In this document: in pieces, positions 37,769-46,004 of the stretch | Layout of the letters: each line of letters opens with the position of its first letter | How positions within the stretch are numbered: the stretch's first letter is position 1 | From: Nostoc sp. JL33 | GTDB taxonomy: Bacteria > Cyanobacteriota > Cyanobacteriia > Cyanobacteriales > Nostocaceae | Reading direction: 5' to 3' | DNA length: 64,000 bases | Assembly: GCF_017114985.1 (NCBI RefSeq) | Contig: NZ_JABXKP010000070.1 | Coordinates: 1 to 64,000 of the forward strand | The notes under the pieces: model-generated | What the model was told of the DNA's origin: nothing | Database searches by the model: none | The model's input: the letters and a program-made list of their open reading frames with translations, nothing else | Position numbers and translations under genes: made by a program

Positions 37769-37969
37769 AGACCCGACAACTTAACCCCATTAAAAAATCT
37801 ATTTAAGACTCTGTTGGAGTGGCAAACAAACGCTACTAGTTTTGAGTTTAAAGTTGAGGCTAAAATCATAGTAGTTGAGCCAGTTGGAACGGCGATCGCT
37901 TTGGAAGGGCATCATTTACCTCTAAACACAGTTCAGCAATTGCCAAAGCTTTTTGGTACAGTATTCTAG
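37769..37969 (+). pseudogene. C-terminal remnant of an unknown gene
   Basis: A frame without a start encodes 66 residues: LTPLKNLFKTLLEWQTNATS, then FEFKVEAKIIVVEPVGTAIA, then LPLNTVQQLPKLFGTVF and a TAG. The composition is clearly protein-like. Its last 34 bp lie inside the 65-bp direct repeat that reappears at 38528. Family not recognised. Confidence 0.45.
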
Positions 37970-38000
37970 AAAATCCATATCACGAGAATAGGCGATCGCT
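37936..38000 (+). repeat. 65-bp direct repeat, copy 1 (left of hicBA)
   Basis: GCAATTGCCAAAGCTTTTTG ... AGGCGATCGCT, 62 of 65 bases identical to 38528-38592 (592 bp further on). It spans the end of the upstream gene remnant and a HIP1 site. Confidence 0.95.
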
Positions 38001-38082
38001 CGGCTGCTTTTTTGGATTAAATGGTCGCAGGTTACAATAATAAATAACTAAATAACTACAACTCTCTTGCCAACAACAGTGT

Positions 38083-38289
38083 ATGAAGTTCAATGTAATA
38101 CTTGATCGTGATGAAGATGGGGTTTGGATTGTCGAGTGCCCCAGTATACCTGGTTGTGTTAGTCAAGGTCAGACAAGAGAAGAAGCCCTGGAAAATATCA
38201 AGGACGCGATCGCAGCTTGTCTTCAAGTTCGTGCAGAACTTGGTTTACCGCTCACTGTGGAGACTCATCAAGTAGAGGTTACAGCATAA
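38083..38289 (+). CDS. hicB: HicB-family antitoxin
   Basis: 68 residues. The partial RNase-H-like HicB fold: MKFNVILDRDEDGVWIVECP, then SIPGCVSQGQTREEALENIK, then DAIAACLQVRAELG. This short form lacks the C-terminal ribbon-helix-helix DNA-binding domain. It neutralises HicA. hicA starts 2 bp after its stop. The gene order, antitoxin before toxin, is common in cyanobacteria. The whole module is flanked by 65-bp direct repeats. Confidence 0.92.
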   Translation: MKFNVILDRDEDGVWIVECPSIPGCVSQGQTREEALENIKDAIAACLQVRAELGLPLTVETHQVEVTA

Positions 38290-38291
38290 TC

Positions 38292-38516
38292 ATGGCATCT
38301 GCCCTTCCGGTTCTCAGTGGGCGTGAAGTTGTCCGTGTGTTTGAATCGTTCGGTTGGGAATTTGCACGTCAAAGTGCTAGTCATATCATCCTGGTTAAGA
38401 AAGGCGAAACAGTAACCTTATCTGTTCCAGATCATCGTGAAGTGGCCAAAGGAACATTGCGTAGTCTCATCCGTACTGCTGGACTTACAGTTAATGAATT
38501 CATTACCGCTATCTAA
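38292..38516 (+). CDS. hicA: HicA-family mRNA interferase toxin
   Basis: 74 residues from the ATG at 38292 (MASALPVLSGREVVRVFESF). It has the double-stranded-RNA-binding-like HicA fold with the catalytic His in GWEFARQSASHIILVKKGET, then VTLSVPDHREVAKGTLRSLI. HicA cleaves mRNA independently of ribosomes. A longer frame from 38217 overlaps hicB and is not credible because the conserved part begins at this ATG. It is tightly coupled to hicB. Confidence 0.93.
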   Translation: MASALPVLSGREVVRVFESFGWEFARQSASHIILVKKGETVTLSVPDHREVAKGTLRSLIRTAGLTVNEFITAI

Positions 38517-38527
38517 TCGCGTGGTAA

Positions 38528-38592
38528 GCAATTTCCCAAGCTTTTTGGTACAGTATTCTAGAAAATCCAGATCACGAGAATAGGCGATCGCT
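38528..38592 (+). repeat. 65-bp direct repeat, copy 2 (right of hicBA, before topA)
   Basis: GCAATTTCCCAAGCTTTTTG ... AGGCGATCGCT. It differs from copy 1 at three bases. It ends 46 bp before the topA start codon, so it also forms part of the topA upstream region. Confidence 0.95.
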
Positions 38593-38638
38593 GATTGCAA
38601 TTGCCAGTTTATTGCTCAAAATCTAGAACGCAGTTGCT

Positions 38639-40804
38639 ATGATCAAACGCCTCCTTGTGGTAGAGTCTCCCGGAAAAGTCAAAAAGCTCAGTCAAATTCT
38701 GGGTGCAGATTGGAAAGTTCTCGCCAGTTGTGGCCATATCCGAGAACTCAGCAATGAAGGAGACGATTCCTTGGGCTTCGTCATGGACGGCAATAATGTC
38801 CGATGCAATTACGTGCCGCGTGACCAACGAGCGAAGGAAACAATTCAAAAACTCAAGTCTGCGGTGAAGCAGGTTGATGAAGTTGTCTTAGCAACTGACC
38901 CAGACCGGGAAGGCGAAACGATCGCTTGGCATCTCAAAGAAACACTGGGTTTAAGGGAACCGAAACGAGTAATTTATACTGAGATTACAGCATCGGCGGT
39001 GCAGAGTGCGATCGCTAATCCCAGAAAGCTAGACCAAAACTTAATCGGTGCTGGGTTGTGCAGAGATTGTCTAGATAAGTTGGTTGGTTACAAGGGTAGT
39101 CCGTTAGTTTGGGCATTGAATAACGGCGCTAAGAGTGTTGGCAGAGTCCAAAGCGCCACGTTGCACCTGATTTGTCAGCGAGAAAACGAAATTCTGGCTT
39201 TTGTCCCCCAAGATTATTGGAGTGTCTGGGTAGATTATGCGGAAGGATTTCGAGCTTTTTACAAAGGGACGGTCGATTCTGCAAAAGATGCAGCAGACCA
39301 AGAAACTGAAACTCACGATGACGCGAAGGTAGGTAATAGTACAGAAACACCGGAGTCTAAGCGTGTTCTTTCGGAAGCAGAGGCTACACGTTTAGTTGAA
39401 GAAGCACAGCGACATCCTCATCAGGTGATTCATTTTGAAGGAAAAATCGTTAACCGCCAGCCACCGCCACCATTTACAACTTCCAGCCTTCAGCAAGCAG
39501 CCGGTTCAAAGCTGAGGTTTGCTCCCGACAAAACCATGCTTGTTGCCCAAAAGCTTTATGAGGCAGGGCTGATTACATATATGCGAACAGACTCAGTTAT
39601 GCTGAGTCCAGAATTTTGTGCCAGCGCCCGTAAATGGTTGGAGCAAAATGATCCGCAGAATGTACCGTCGCAAGTCGCCAAGCATCGCAGTAGCAAGTCG
39701 GCTCAAGAAGCACATGAGGCGATTCGTCCAACGGATGTCTTTCGTCCCTCAGTTCAATTGCGCTCTGAACTTCCTGATGATCAGTTTAATCTATATGTGA
39801 TGATCTGGAAACGCTCAATTGCTTCTCAGTGTCGGGCTGCTCAATTGCGTAAAACTCTGGTGATTACTCAGTCTGGTTCCCTACTGTGGTCAGCTAGAGG
39901 GCAAGTGATTGAATTCTACGGTTATGCCCGGTACTGGAATAATCTCAGCAAGGATAGTATTTTACCTTCATTACAGCAGGGACAGGCATTAAAACTGGAG
40001 AATGCTGGACATGAGCAGAAGCAGACGCAGCCACCACCCCGTTATAGTGAACCAAAATTGGTGCAACTGATGGAACGTAAAGGAATTGGTCGCCCAAGTA
40101 CTTATGCTCCTACTGTTGCTACCTTAAAAAAACGAAATTATGTCGAGTTGAAAAAAGACCATCTGCAACCGACAGCGTTAGGGTTAGAAGTTGATGCGTT
40201 TTTGCTCAAAGCACTGCCGGATTTATTAGAGGCAGAATTCACAGCGAAAATGGAAGATGCCCTTGATGCAATTTCTGAAGGAAAAAACTCTTGGCAGTAT
40301 TATTTAACTAGTTGGAATCAGAATTATTTTGTACCAGCACTCTCCAAAGCTAAAACTGTAGTTGCGAGTTCCTCAACAGGTAAAGCTAATGTGATAAGCG
40401 AGCGCAAATATGAAACTTCCAAAACGCGATGTCCTGAATGCAGCAATTTTCTTGCTAAAATTCCGAGTACTAAAGTTAAAAAGAAATATTTCCTCAAATG
40501 CACAAAAGGCTGTGAAAATGTCGTGCTATTTTGGAGCGACTTTAACAAGACTTGGCAGCCACCACAAACTAAAGCAGTCCAAGCTGAAAATCAACAAAAG
40601 CCTCCGATGAAGGTTACGGCATATCCCTGCCCGGTATGTAAGAAACCTCTAGAGGAGTACAGTTACATCAAAGAGGGGCAGAGTAAGAAAATGTTGCGAT
40701 GTTCTGACCCGCGATCGCGTAAAGATACCAAACATAAAGATGTGGCTTATTTCAGTACGCAAAAAGGGTGGTGGAGTCCTAAGTTTGGAAATTTGAATTG
40801 TTAG
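38639..40804 (+). CDS. topA: type IA DNA topoisomerase (topA paralogue)
   Basis: 721 residues. Toprim domain at the N-terminus: LLVVESPGKVKKL (catalytic Glu) and ATDPDREGETIAWHLKETL (DxDxE). The topoisomerase core has YKGSPLVWALNNGAKSVGRV, and the nicking Tyr lies in GLITYMRTDSVMLSPEF. The C-terminus has two degenerate zinc-finger repeats (CPECSNFLAKIP...CTKGCENV; CPVCKKPLEEYS...LRCSDP). It relaxes negative supercoils. It is shorter than the usual cyanobacterial TopA of about 880 residues, and the insert after residue 225 (ETETHDDAKVGNSTETPESK) is atypical, so it may be a second paralogue. The start follows TTGCT-ATG with no strong ribosome site. Confidence 0.95.
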   Translation: MIKRLLVVESPGKVKKLSQILGADWKVLASCGHIRELSNEGDDSLGFVMDGNNVRCNYVPRDQRAKETIQKLKSAVKQVDEVVLATDPDREGETIAWHLKETLGLREPKRVIYTEITASAVQSAIANPRKLDQNLIGAGLCRDCLDKLVGYKGSPLVWALNNGAKSVGRVQSATLHLICQRENEILAFVPQDYWSVWVDYAEGFRAFYKGTVDSAKDAADQETETHDDAKVGNSTETPESKRVLSEAEATRLVEEAQRHPHQVIHFEGKIVNRQPPPPFTTSSLQQAAGSKLRFAPDKTMLVAQKLYEAGLITYMRTDSVMLSPEFCASARKWLEQNDPQNVPSQVAKHRSSKSAQEAHEAIRPTDVFRPSVQLRSELPDDQFNLYVMIWKRSIASQCRAAQLRKTLVITQSGSLLWSARGQVIEFYGYARYWNNLSKDSILPSLQQGQALKLENAGHEQKQTQPPPRYSEPKLVQLMERKGIGRPSTYAPTVATLKKRNYVELKKDHLQPTALGLEVDAFLLKALPDLLEAEFTAKMEDALDAISEGKNSWQYYLTSWNQNYFVPALSKAKTVVASSSTGKANVISERKYETSKTRCPECSNFLAKIPSTKVKKKYFLKCTKGCENVVLFWSDFNKTWQPPQTKAVQAENQQKPPMKVTAYPCPVCKKPLEEYSYIKEGQSKKMLRCSDPRSRKDTKHKDVAYFSTQKGWWSPKFGNLNC

Positions 40805-41002
40805 ACTCCACTGCTGATATTTTTACTTAATGCCAAATCCAGAGCAAACACATCTAAATTTTGGACGAAAAGGTGTCAGGGGACTTGGCTGTTTTGATTT
40901 TGGATTTATGCACCGTAATGCGATCGCTCAAAGCCCCTCTTCATCTCAATTAAGGGCAAGGAGTGGAGCTTCAGCATCGGGGTACGTCCGATCATTTGTG
41001 TA

Positions 41003-42061
41003 TTAGAGGTGATTGTAAATATCTGGGATTTCGAGGGGTTCAGACTTGTTCGACATCCGAACGTAAAATTCTAGTTTCTTTTCTTTAGTCCTCTGTAGCC
41101 AAGCTTTTCTTACAGATTTTTTCACATCAATCGCGCAGATATCTTTACCATCAATTTTTTCAAACCGAATTTTGATCTGCTGAGTAAAATTCTTGCCAAT
41201 ATGATTACAAACTGAATCAATAACTGTTCGCTCTAGCTTGTCAATATTTCCATTTTTTAATAAAGATAAATCCTTTTCTAATCCGAAAATATTACCATTA
41301 TCCTCAACTCCAATAATTAAAGTTCCACCTTCAGAGTTGAGAAATGCAACAATTGTCTTAAGAGTGGTAAATCTTAAGTCTTTATTCTCACGATTGAGCT
41401 TAACATCCCACTGAAAGGTACTCTTATATTCCAAGCGATCGCTTTCGGGCAGTTGTATCAACTCAGAGATTGGACGCAGATCACCAATTTTTCGGATCGT
41501 TGTTAAAAAGCGGCGTAGTTGTCGTTCTTCAATCTGTTGCTTCAAGGCTTCTTCTGTATCTGCTGCATCAATCACCGTTTTGTTGATCACAGCAATATAT
41601 TGACCAAAATAGTTTTGTTCCAGTGTTTCCAAATTCTCGGTAATCCACTGCTCATTTTGAACATTACCCCAACGATTGAAATAAGCGATCGCATCTTGAA
41701 TAGATTCATGCAGGACATCATAAACATTCCCTGGCATATTTTTGGAAATGTAGTCCCATACTCCCCGTTTAAATGCAGTACGGCAATCACCAACTGTATC
41801 ATTCGCCGTCAGAATGATGACTACAGAAGAAAGGTTTCGTGCTTTTACCTCACTCACAATAGCAAAGCCACTGTCGTCCTGTTCCATTCGCATATCTGAA
41901 ATAATCACATCGAAGGGAACTTGCAATTTTTCCTGCGCTTGGGTAGCACTTGTCGCGGTTTCGATCTCCTGATACCCATAGTCTTGCAGCCACTCCAGCA
42001 ATTCACTCAAATAACGAGGATTGTCCTCCACCACCAACAAATGAACGTTTTCCGTTTGCAT
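41003..42061 (-). CDS. response regulator with Schlafen/AlbA_2-type output domain
   Basis: 352 residues. Residues 1-125 are a receiver domain: acidic pair E12/D13, phosphoacceptor D56 (VIISDMRM), T85 and K107. Residues about 140-185 (YFGQYIAVINKTVIDAADTE) form a linker resembling the DUF5678 type. Residues 205-345 match the Schlafen AlbA_2 domain: LPESDRLEYKSTFQWD, then LKTIVAFLNSEGGTLIIGVE and DNGNIFGLEKD. AlbA_2 domains bind nucleic acids or nucleotides and occur in transcription factors and defence proteins; none of this shows which applies. The start is 8 bp after the kinase stop, so the two are an operon. The likely model is phosphorylation by the TPR kinase controlling the AlbA_2 output. 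Confidence 0.88.
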   Translation of the reverse strand: MQTENVHLLVVEDNPRYLSELLEWLQDYGYQEIETATSATQAQEKLQVPFDVIISDMRMEQDDSGFAIVSEVKARNLSSVVIILTANDTVGDCRTAFKRGVWDYISKNMPGNVYDVLHESIQDAIAYFNRWGNVQNEQWITENLETLEQNYFGQYIAVINKTVIDAADTEEALKQQIEERQLRRFLTTIRKIGDLRPISELIQLPESDRLEYKSTFQWDVKLNRENKDLRFTTLKTIVAFLNSEGGTLIIGVEDNGNIFGLEKDLSLLKNGNIDKLERTVIDSVCNHIGKNFTQQIKIRFEKIDGKDICAIDVKKSVRKAWLQRTKEKKLEFYVRMSNKSEPLEIPDIYNHL

Positions 42062-42069
42062 CTTGCCTA

Positions 42070-45000
42070 CTATGCCTCTTCTTTGGTGTAGGGAATATAA
42101 ATTTCAAACCTGGCTCCGTTATGTCCGGTTTCTCGGATATATCCGTTGATCTTGCTCAGGGTTTTACGGATAATGAATAACCCTAACCCACTACCCTTTC
42201 CTTCCTGAGAGGTGGTTTTTAGAGGTTGAAAAATCCAGTCCTTTCTATCTTCGGGAATTCCTTTACCATTATCGGCAAATTCGATGAACAAATATTCCTG
42301 CTCACCAGGAATCGTTCTTCCCCAGATTCCCGATGGATTCATGACATTCTGGGAAGCTATGCGAATTGTTAGATTCTGCTGATCAGAATTGTGTTTTAAG
42401 GAATTCTCTACCAGTTCATTCAGGGCACTCTTAATTTTTTCTTCATCGCCATTGAATTCAGAATCGCCGTTTTGAATGTCTAGAACAATCTGAGCCTGGT
42501 GAATTCGAGGAGTTATTTCCCACTTTTGAAACAGCTTTTTCACCTTAAAGCGATGATTCTTGATGGTAATGCCTTCGTTAATCGCTTTCAAATCGCTCAG
42601 GGCAGTCTGGGTTAGTTCTAGCTGCGTCAGCAACTTCTCAAACTGGGTATAGTGAACATCATGGGGTTGCAATTTCCTCATTGCCCGCCGAGTTTTGGAC
42701 TCAATGATGGCAAGCTGATTATTGACAAAATCCGAGATGTCATGGGCTGTTTTAGAAATCACCGCCAGAATATTTCTATAGTGATCGTGAGGGATAGTTT
42801 CAATTTCAGACTTTTGTGCTGCCCGTCGTCTGTCTACCTCTTCAAATACATCCTCAATATCCTGAATAATGCCACTTAACAGAGGATCTTCTTGTTCGGA
42901 GTGACGCAAAATCCGATATGCAATTCCCTTGAGGATGCTAATCTCATTGGCGATTTTGTGATACATCGCCCGGTTGAGTACTTCAGTGTCGCTTAACCCA
43001 CTCTGAGTATCAGTTTTAACCATATCAAAGTAATCTTCCTCACTCAAATTGAGAGTTAACATCTCAAACGCCTGGGCATAGCTCGGCGAGTTTTCTGCAA
43101 TTTGCTGTAACAACTCAACCGCTCTTTCGCTATGGGGATTACTTGCAAGGATGCTTCTGGCAGTATAAAGTAAAGTTCTATCCTTGTCATCCGAATTAGC
43201 TATTGCTGCCTCGAAATATTCGTTACCTTTCTCTGGTTGTTTAATGCGATAGTGTAGCCTACCTAAGTGTAATCGAATTACATTAGCTTGATGTAGAGTG
43301 AGAGTCTCCATTTTGATAGCTAGTAATTGGTCTATTGCCTGTTCATACTTATCTAGTCTTTCTAATGCAAGGGCGTATTTAAAATAAATATAACTGTTTA
43401 GCGGATTATAATTTTGCGACTTAACATGTCGCCATTGCTCAAACAACTGCAAAGCTTTATCGTACCGATCAGTTGCATTCAAAGCAATTGCATACCTGCT
43501 AAGTGTTATCGGATTCTGAGGTTCAATTTGTAGCGATCGCTCAAAGAATTGAAAAGCTGTCTCATACTGACCAGTTGCAGTCAGAGCGTTTGCATACCTG
43601 CTTAGTGTTATCGTATCTTGAGGTTCAATTTGCAGCGATCGCTCAAAGAATTGAAAAGCCTTCTCATACTGACCAGTTGCAGTCAGAGCGTTGGCATACC
43701 TGCTTAGTGTTATCGGATTATTAGGTTCAATCTGTAGCAATCGCTCAAAAAGATGAAAAGCCTGTTTATACTGACCAGTTGAATTCAAAGCATTGGCATA
43801 ACTACTCAGTGTCATATAATTCTGAGGTTCAATTTGTAGCGATCGCTCAAAGAATTGAAAAGCCTTCTCATACTCACCAGTTGCAGTCAGAGCGTTGGCA
43901 TACCTGCTTAGTGTTATCGGATTATTAGGTTCAATCTGTAGCAATCGCTCAAAAAGATGAAAAGCCTGTTTATACTGACCAGTTGAATTCAAAGCATTGG
44001 CATAACTACTCAGTGTCATATAATTCTGAGGTTCAATTTGTAGCGATCGCTCAAAGAATTGAAAAGCCTTCTCATACTCACCAGTTGCAGTCAGAGCGTT
44101 GGCATACCTGCTTAGTGTTATCGGATTATTAGGTTCAATTTGTAGCGATCGCTTAAACAATTGAAAAGCTGTCTCATACTGACCAGTTAAATTCAAAGCA
44201 TTAGCATAACTATTCAAAGCGCTTGCATAACTAGCTAATGTTATCGAATTCTGAGATTCAATCTGTAGCGCTCGCTCAAATAATTGAAAAGCTGTCTCAT
44301 ATTGACCATTTGAAGCCAAAGCATTTGCATAACTATTGAGTGCTATCGGATTATTCGGTTCAATCTGTAGCGCTCGCTCAAACAACTGAAAAGCTGTCTC
44401 ATTTTGACCATCTGAAGCCAAAGCGTTTGCATAACTATTGAGTGTTATCGGATTATTCGGTTCAATCTGTAGCGATCGCTCAAATAATTGAAAAGCTGTC
44501 TCATATTGACCATTTGAAGCCAAAGCGTTTGCATAACTATTGAGTGTTATCGGATTATTCGGTTCAATTTTTAGTGATCTTTCAAAAAGCTGAAAAGCTC
44601 TCTCATGTTTACCAGTTGAAGCCAAAGCGTTTGCATAACTATTGAGTGTTATCTGATCATTCGGTTCAATCTGTAGCGCTCGCTCAAACAACTGAAAAGC
44701 TGTCTCATTTTGACCATCTGAAGCCAAAGCGTTTGCATAACTATTGAGTGTTATCCGATCATTCGGTTCAATCTGTAGCGCTCGCTCAAAAAGCTGAAAA
44801 GCTCTCTCATGTTTACCAGTTGAAGCCAAAGCCTTTGCATAACTATTGAGTGTTATATAATTTTGAGGTTCAATTTTTAGCGATCGCTCAAAGAACTGAA
44901 AAGCTTTATCATGCTGACCAGTTGAAGCCAAAGCCTTTGCATAACCATTGAGTGTTATATAATTTTGAGGATCAATCTCTATTAATTTGTGATATGTATC

Positions 45001-45285
45001 AATTAACTGAGTAGTTTTTCCTAATTTATTTAAAACCGTAATATAACAAGACAATAGTTTAACGTTTCCCGGAGCAATTACTAGGGCTTTTTCAAAAATT
45101 TTAATAGCTTGTTCAAAATCTTTGATTTTTGTTAAGGCTTTACCGTATTGTCTGAGTACTTCAACATTATCTGGGTCAATTTGTAAGGATTGTTGAAAAA
45201 CACTAATTGCCAACTTATACTCACTTGCCTGAATAAGTTCTTCTGCCTGTTTGGTTAAAGTCTCGAGGCGATCGCTACTCATCAT
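42070..45285 (-). CDS. TPR-rich sensor histidine kinase
   Basis: About 1071 residues from ATG 45285 (MMSSDRLETLTKQAEEL); a frame from 45330 adds an unlikely N-terminus. It has some 18 TPR units of 34 residues (ALQIEPNDRITLNSYANALA, then SDGQNETAFQLFER), near-identical in the middle. The C-terminus is a kinase: dimerisation/His region KTAHDISDFVNNQLAIIESK, N box NELVENSLKH, G1 DNGKGIPEDRK and G2 GKGSGLGLFII. No membrane span, so cytoplasmic. TPRs sense by protein contact, hence the input is probably a protein partner. It is directly upstream of the receiver-Schlafen gene. Confidence 0.92.
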   Translation of the reverse strand: MMSSDRLETLTKQAEELIQASEYKLAISVFQQSLQIDPDNVEVLRQYGKALTKIKDFEQAIKIFEKALVIAPGNVKLLSCYITVLNKLGKTTQLIDTYHKLIEIDPQNYITLNGYAKALASTGQHDKAFQFFERSLKIEPQNYITLNSYAKALASTGKHERAFQLFERALQIEPNDRITLNSYANALASDGQNETAFQLFERALQIEPNDQITLNSYANALASTGKHERAFQLFERSLKIEPNNPITLNSYANALASNGQYETAFQLFERSLQIEPNNPITLNSYANALASDGQNETAFQLFERALQIEPNNPIALNSYANALASNGQYETAFQLFERALQIESQNSITLASYASALNSYANALNLTGQYETAFQLFKRSLQIEPNNPITLSRYANALTATGEYEKAFQFFERSLQIEPQNYMTLSSYANALNSTGQYKQAFHLFERLLQIEPNNPITLSRYANALTATGEYEKAFQFFERSLQIEPQNYMTLSSYANALNSTGQYKQAFHLFERLLQIEPNNPITLSRYANALTATGQYEKAFQFFERSLQIEPQDTITLSRYANALTATGQYETAFQFFERSLQIEPQNPITLSRYAIALNATDRYDKALQLFEQWRHVKSQNYNPLNSYIYFKYALALERLDKYEQAIDQLLAIKMETLTLHQANVIRLHLGRLHYRIKQPEKGNEYFEAAIANSDDKDRTLLYTARSILASNPHSERAVELLQQIAENSPSYAQAFEMLTLNLSEEDYFDMVKTDTQSGLSDTEVLNRAMYHKIANEISILKGIAYRILRHSEQEDPLLSGIIQDIEDVFEEVDRRRAAQKSEIETIPHDHYRNILAVISKTAHDISDFVNNQLAIIESKTRRAMRKLQPHDVHYTQFEKLLTQLELTQTALSDLKAINEGITIKNHRFKVKKLFQKWEITPRIHQAQIVLDIQNGDSEFNGDEEKIKSALNELVENSLKHNSDQQNLTIRIASQNVMNPSGIWGRTIPGEQEYLFIEFADNGKGIPEDRKDWIFQPLKTTSQEGKGSGLGLFIIRKTLSKINGYIRETGHNGARFEIYIPYTKEEA
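43480..44960 (-). repeat. 102-bp tandem repeats coding the TPR array
   Basis: At least a dozen 102-bp units are recognisable by GCTCAAA and TTGAAAAGC spacing. Two 204-bp blocks (about 43720-43910 and 43910-44120) are almost identical, pointing to recent duplication or gene conversion. Confidence 0.85.
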
Positions 45286-45403
45286 TTCTTGTCTCAGGTA
45301 GCAGTAGGTACAATTCAATGATAGTGCCACTCAAAAGGAATGATCGCTGGAGGAGAGCAGGCGATCGCCGATCTATGTAAAATTAATTTTGTTTAGGTAT
45401 TTA

Positions 45404-45922
45404 TCAACACATCTGATTTACCTTAGCCGCAAGTTCAGCAAGGTTCATCTGCTCGTAGTGTTCAAAGGGTTGATGAATCCAGGGGTTGTCAGGCAGATAA
45501 TCAACATAATAATTGGGTGCTATAACTGAACAGGCTTTATACCAAAGAACGGCGGTGCGAATTTCCTCAATGGGAAAATCAATATTTTGCTTGAGCCAAG
45601 GTATAGTCTGTTGCAGTGTGATCCCAGAATCTACTAAGTCATCCACTAGAAGAATGCGCGAACCTAACTTTTCGGCGGTCATTGTCAAGTGGCGCGAGAA
45701 AATTAAATTACTTCTTTCTTGCTTACCAGCGCCACTGTAAGATGAGGTTGCTAAAATTGCCAGTGGTTGCTGGTATATACGGGAGAGAATATCTCCAACT
45801 CGTAGTCCTCCTCTAGCAAGACAGATAATCTGGTTAAATTCCCAACTGGATTGATAAATCTGAATAGCCAGTTGTTCAATTTTTTGGTGATAATCTGACC
45901 AAGAAACATAAATATCTGGCAT
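45404..45922 (-). CDS. purine phosphoribosyltransferase-like protein
   Basis: 172 residues. The PRPP-binding loop is RILLVDDLVDSGITLQQTIP, and an early strand IICLARGGLRVGDILSR matches xanthine/guanine phosphoribosyltransferases (Gpt-like). The C-terminus (YYVDYLPDNPWIHQPFEHYE) fits this group, where a Trp/Phe stacks on the purine. It would salvage a purine base to its nucleotide; the preferred base is not determined. It is monocistronic, divergent from the symporter gene at 46005. Confidence 0.88.
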   Translation of the reverse strand: MPDIYVSWSDYHQKIEQLAIQIYQSSWEFNQIICLARGGLRVGDILSRIYQQPLAILATSSYSGAGKQERSNLIFSRHLTMTAEKLGSRILLVDDLVDSGITLQQTIPWLKQNIDFPIEEIRTAVLWYKACSVIAPNYYVDYLPDNPWIHQPFEHYEQMNLAELAAKVNQMC

Positions 45923-46004
45923 AAGTCTAACGGGAGTGGTAGATAGCTAGTATCGAAAGCGATGCGATCGCAAACTTTATATTTTAGTATGAGCGCAAGT
46001 TATT

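Noticed and set aside
38217-38291. Longer N-terminus for hicA
   Set aside because: The extra residues are an out-of-frame reading of hicB; the conserved domain starts at the ATG at 38292.
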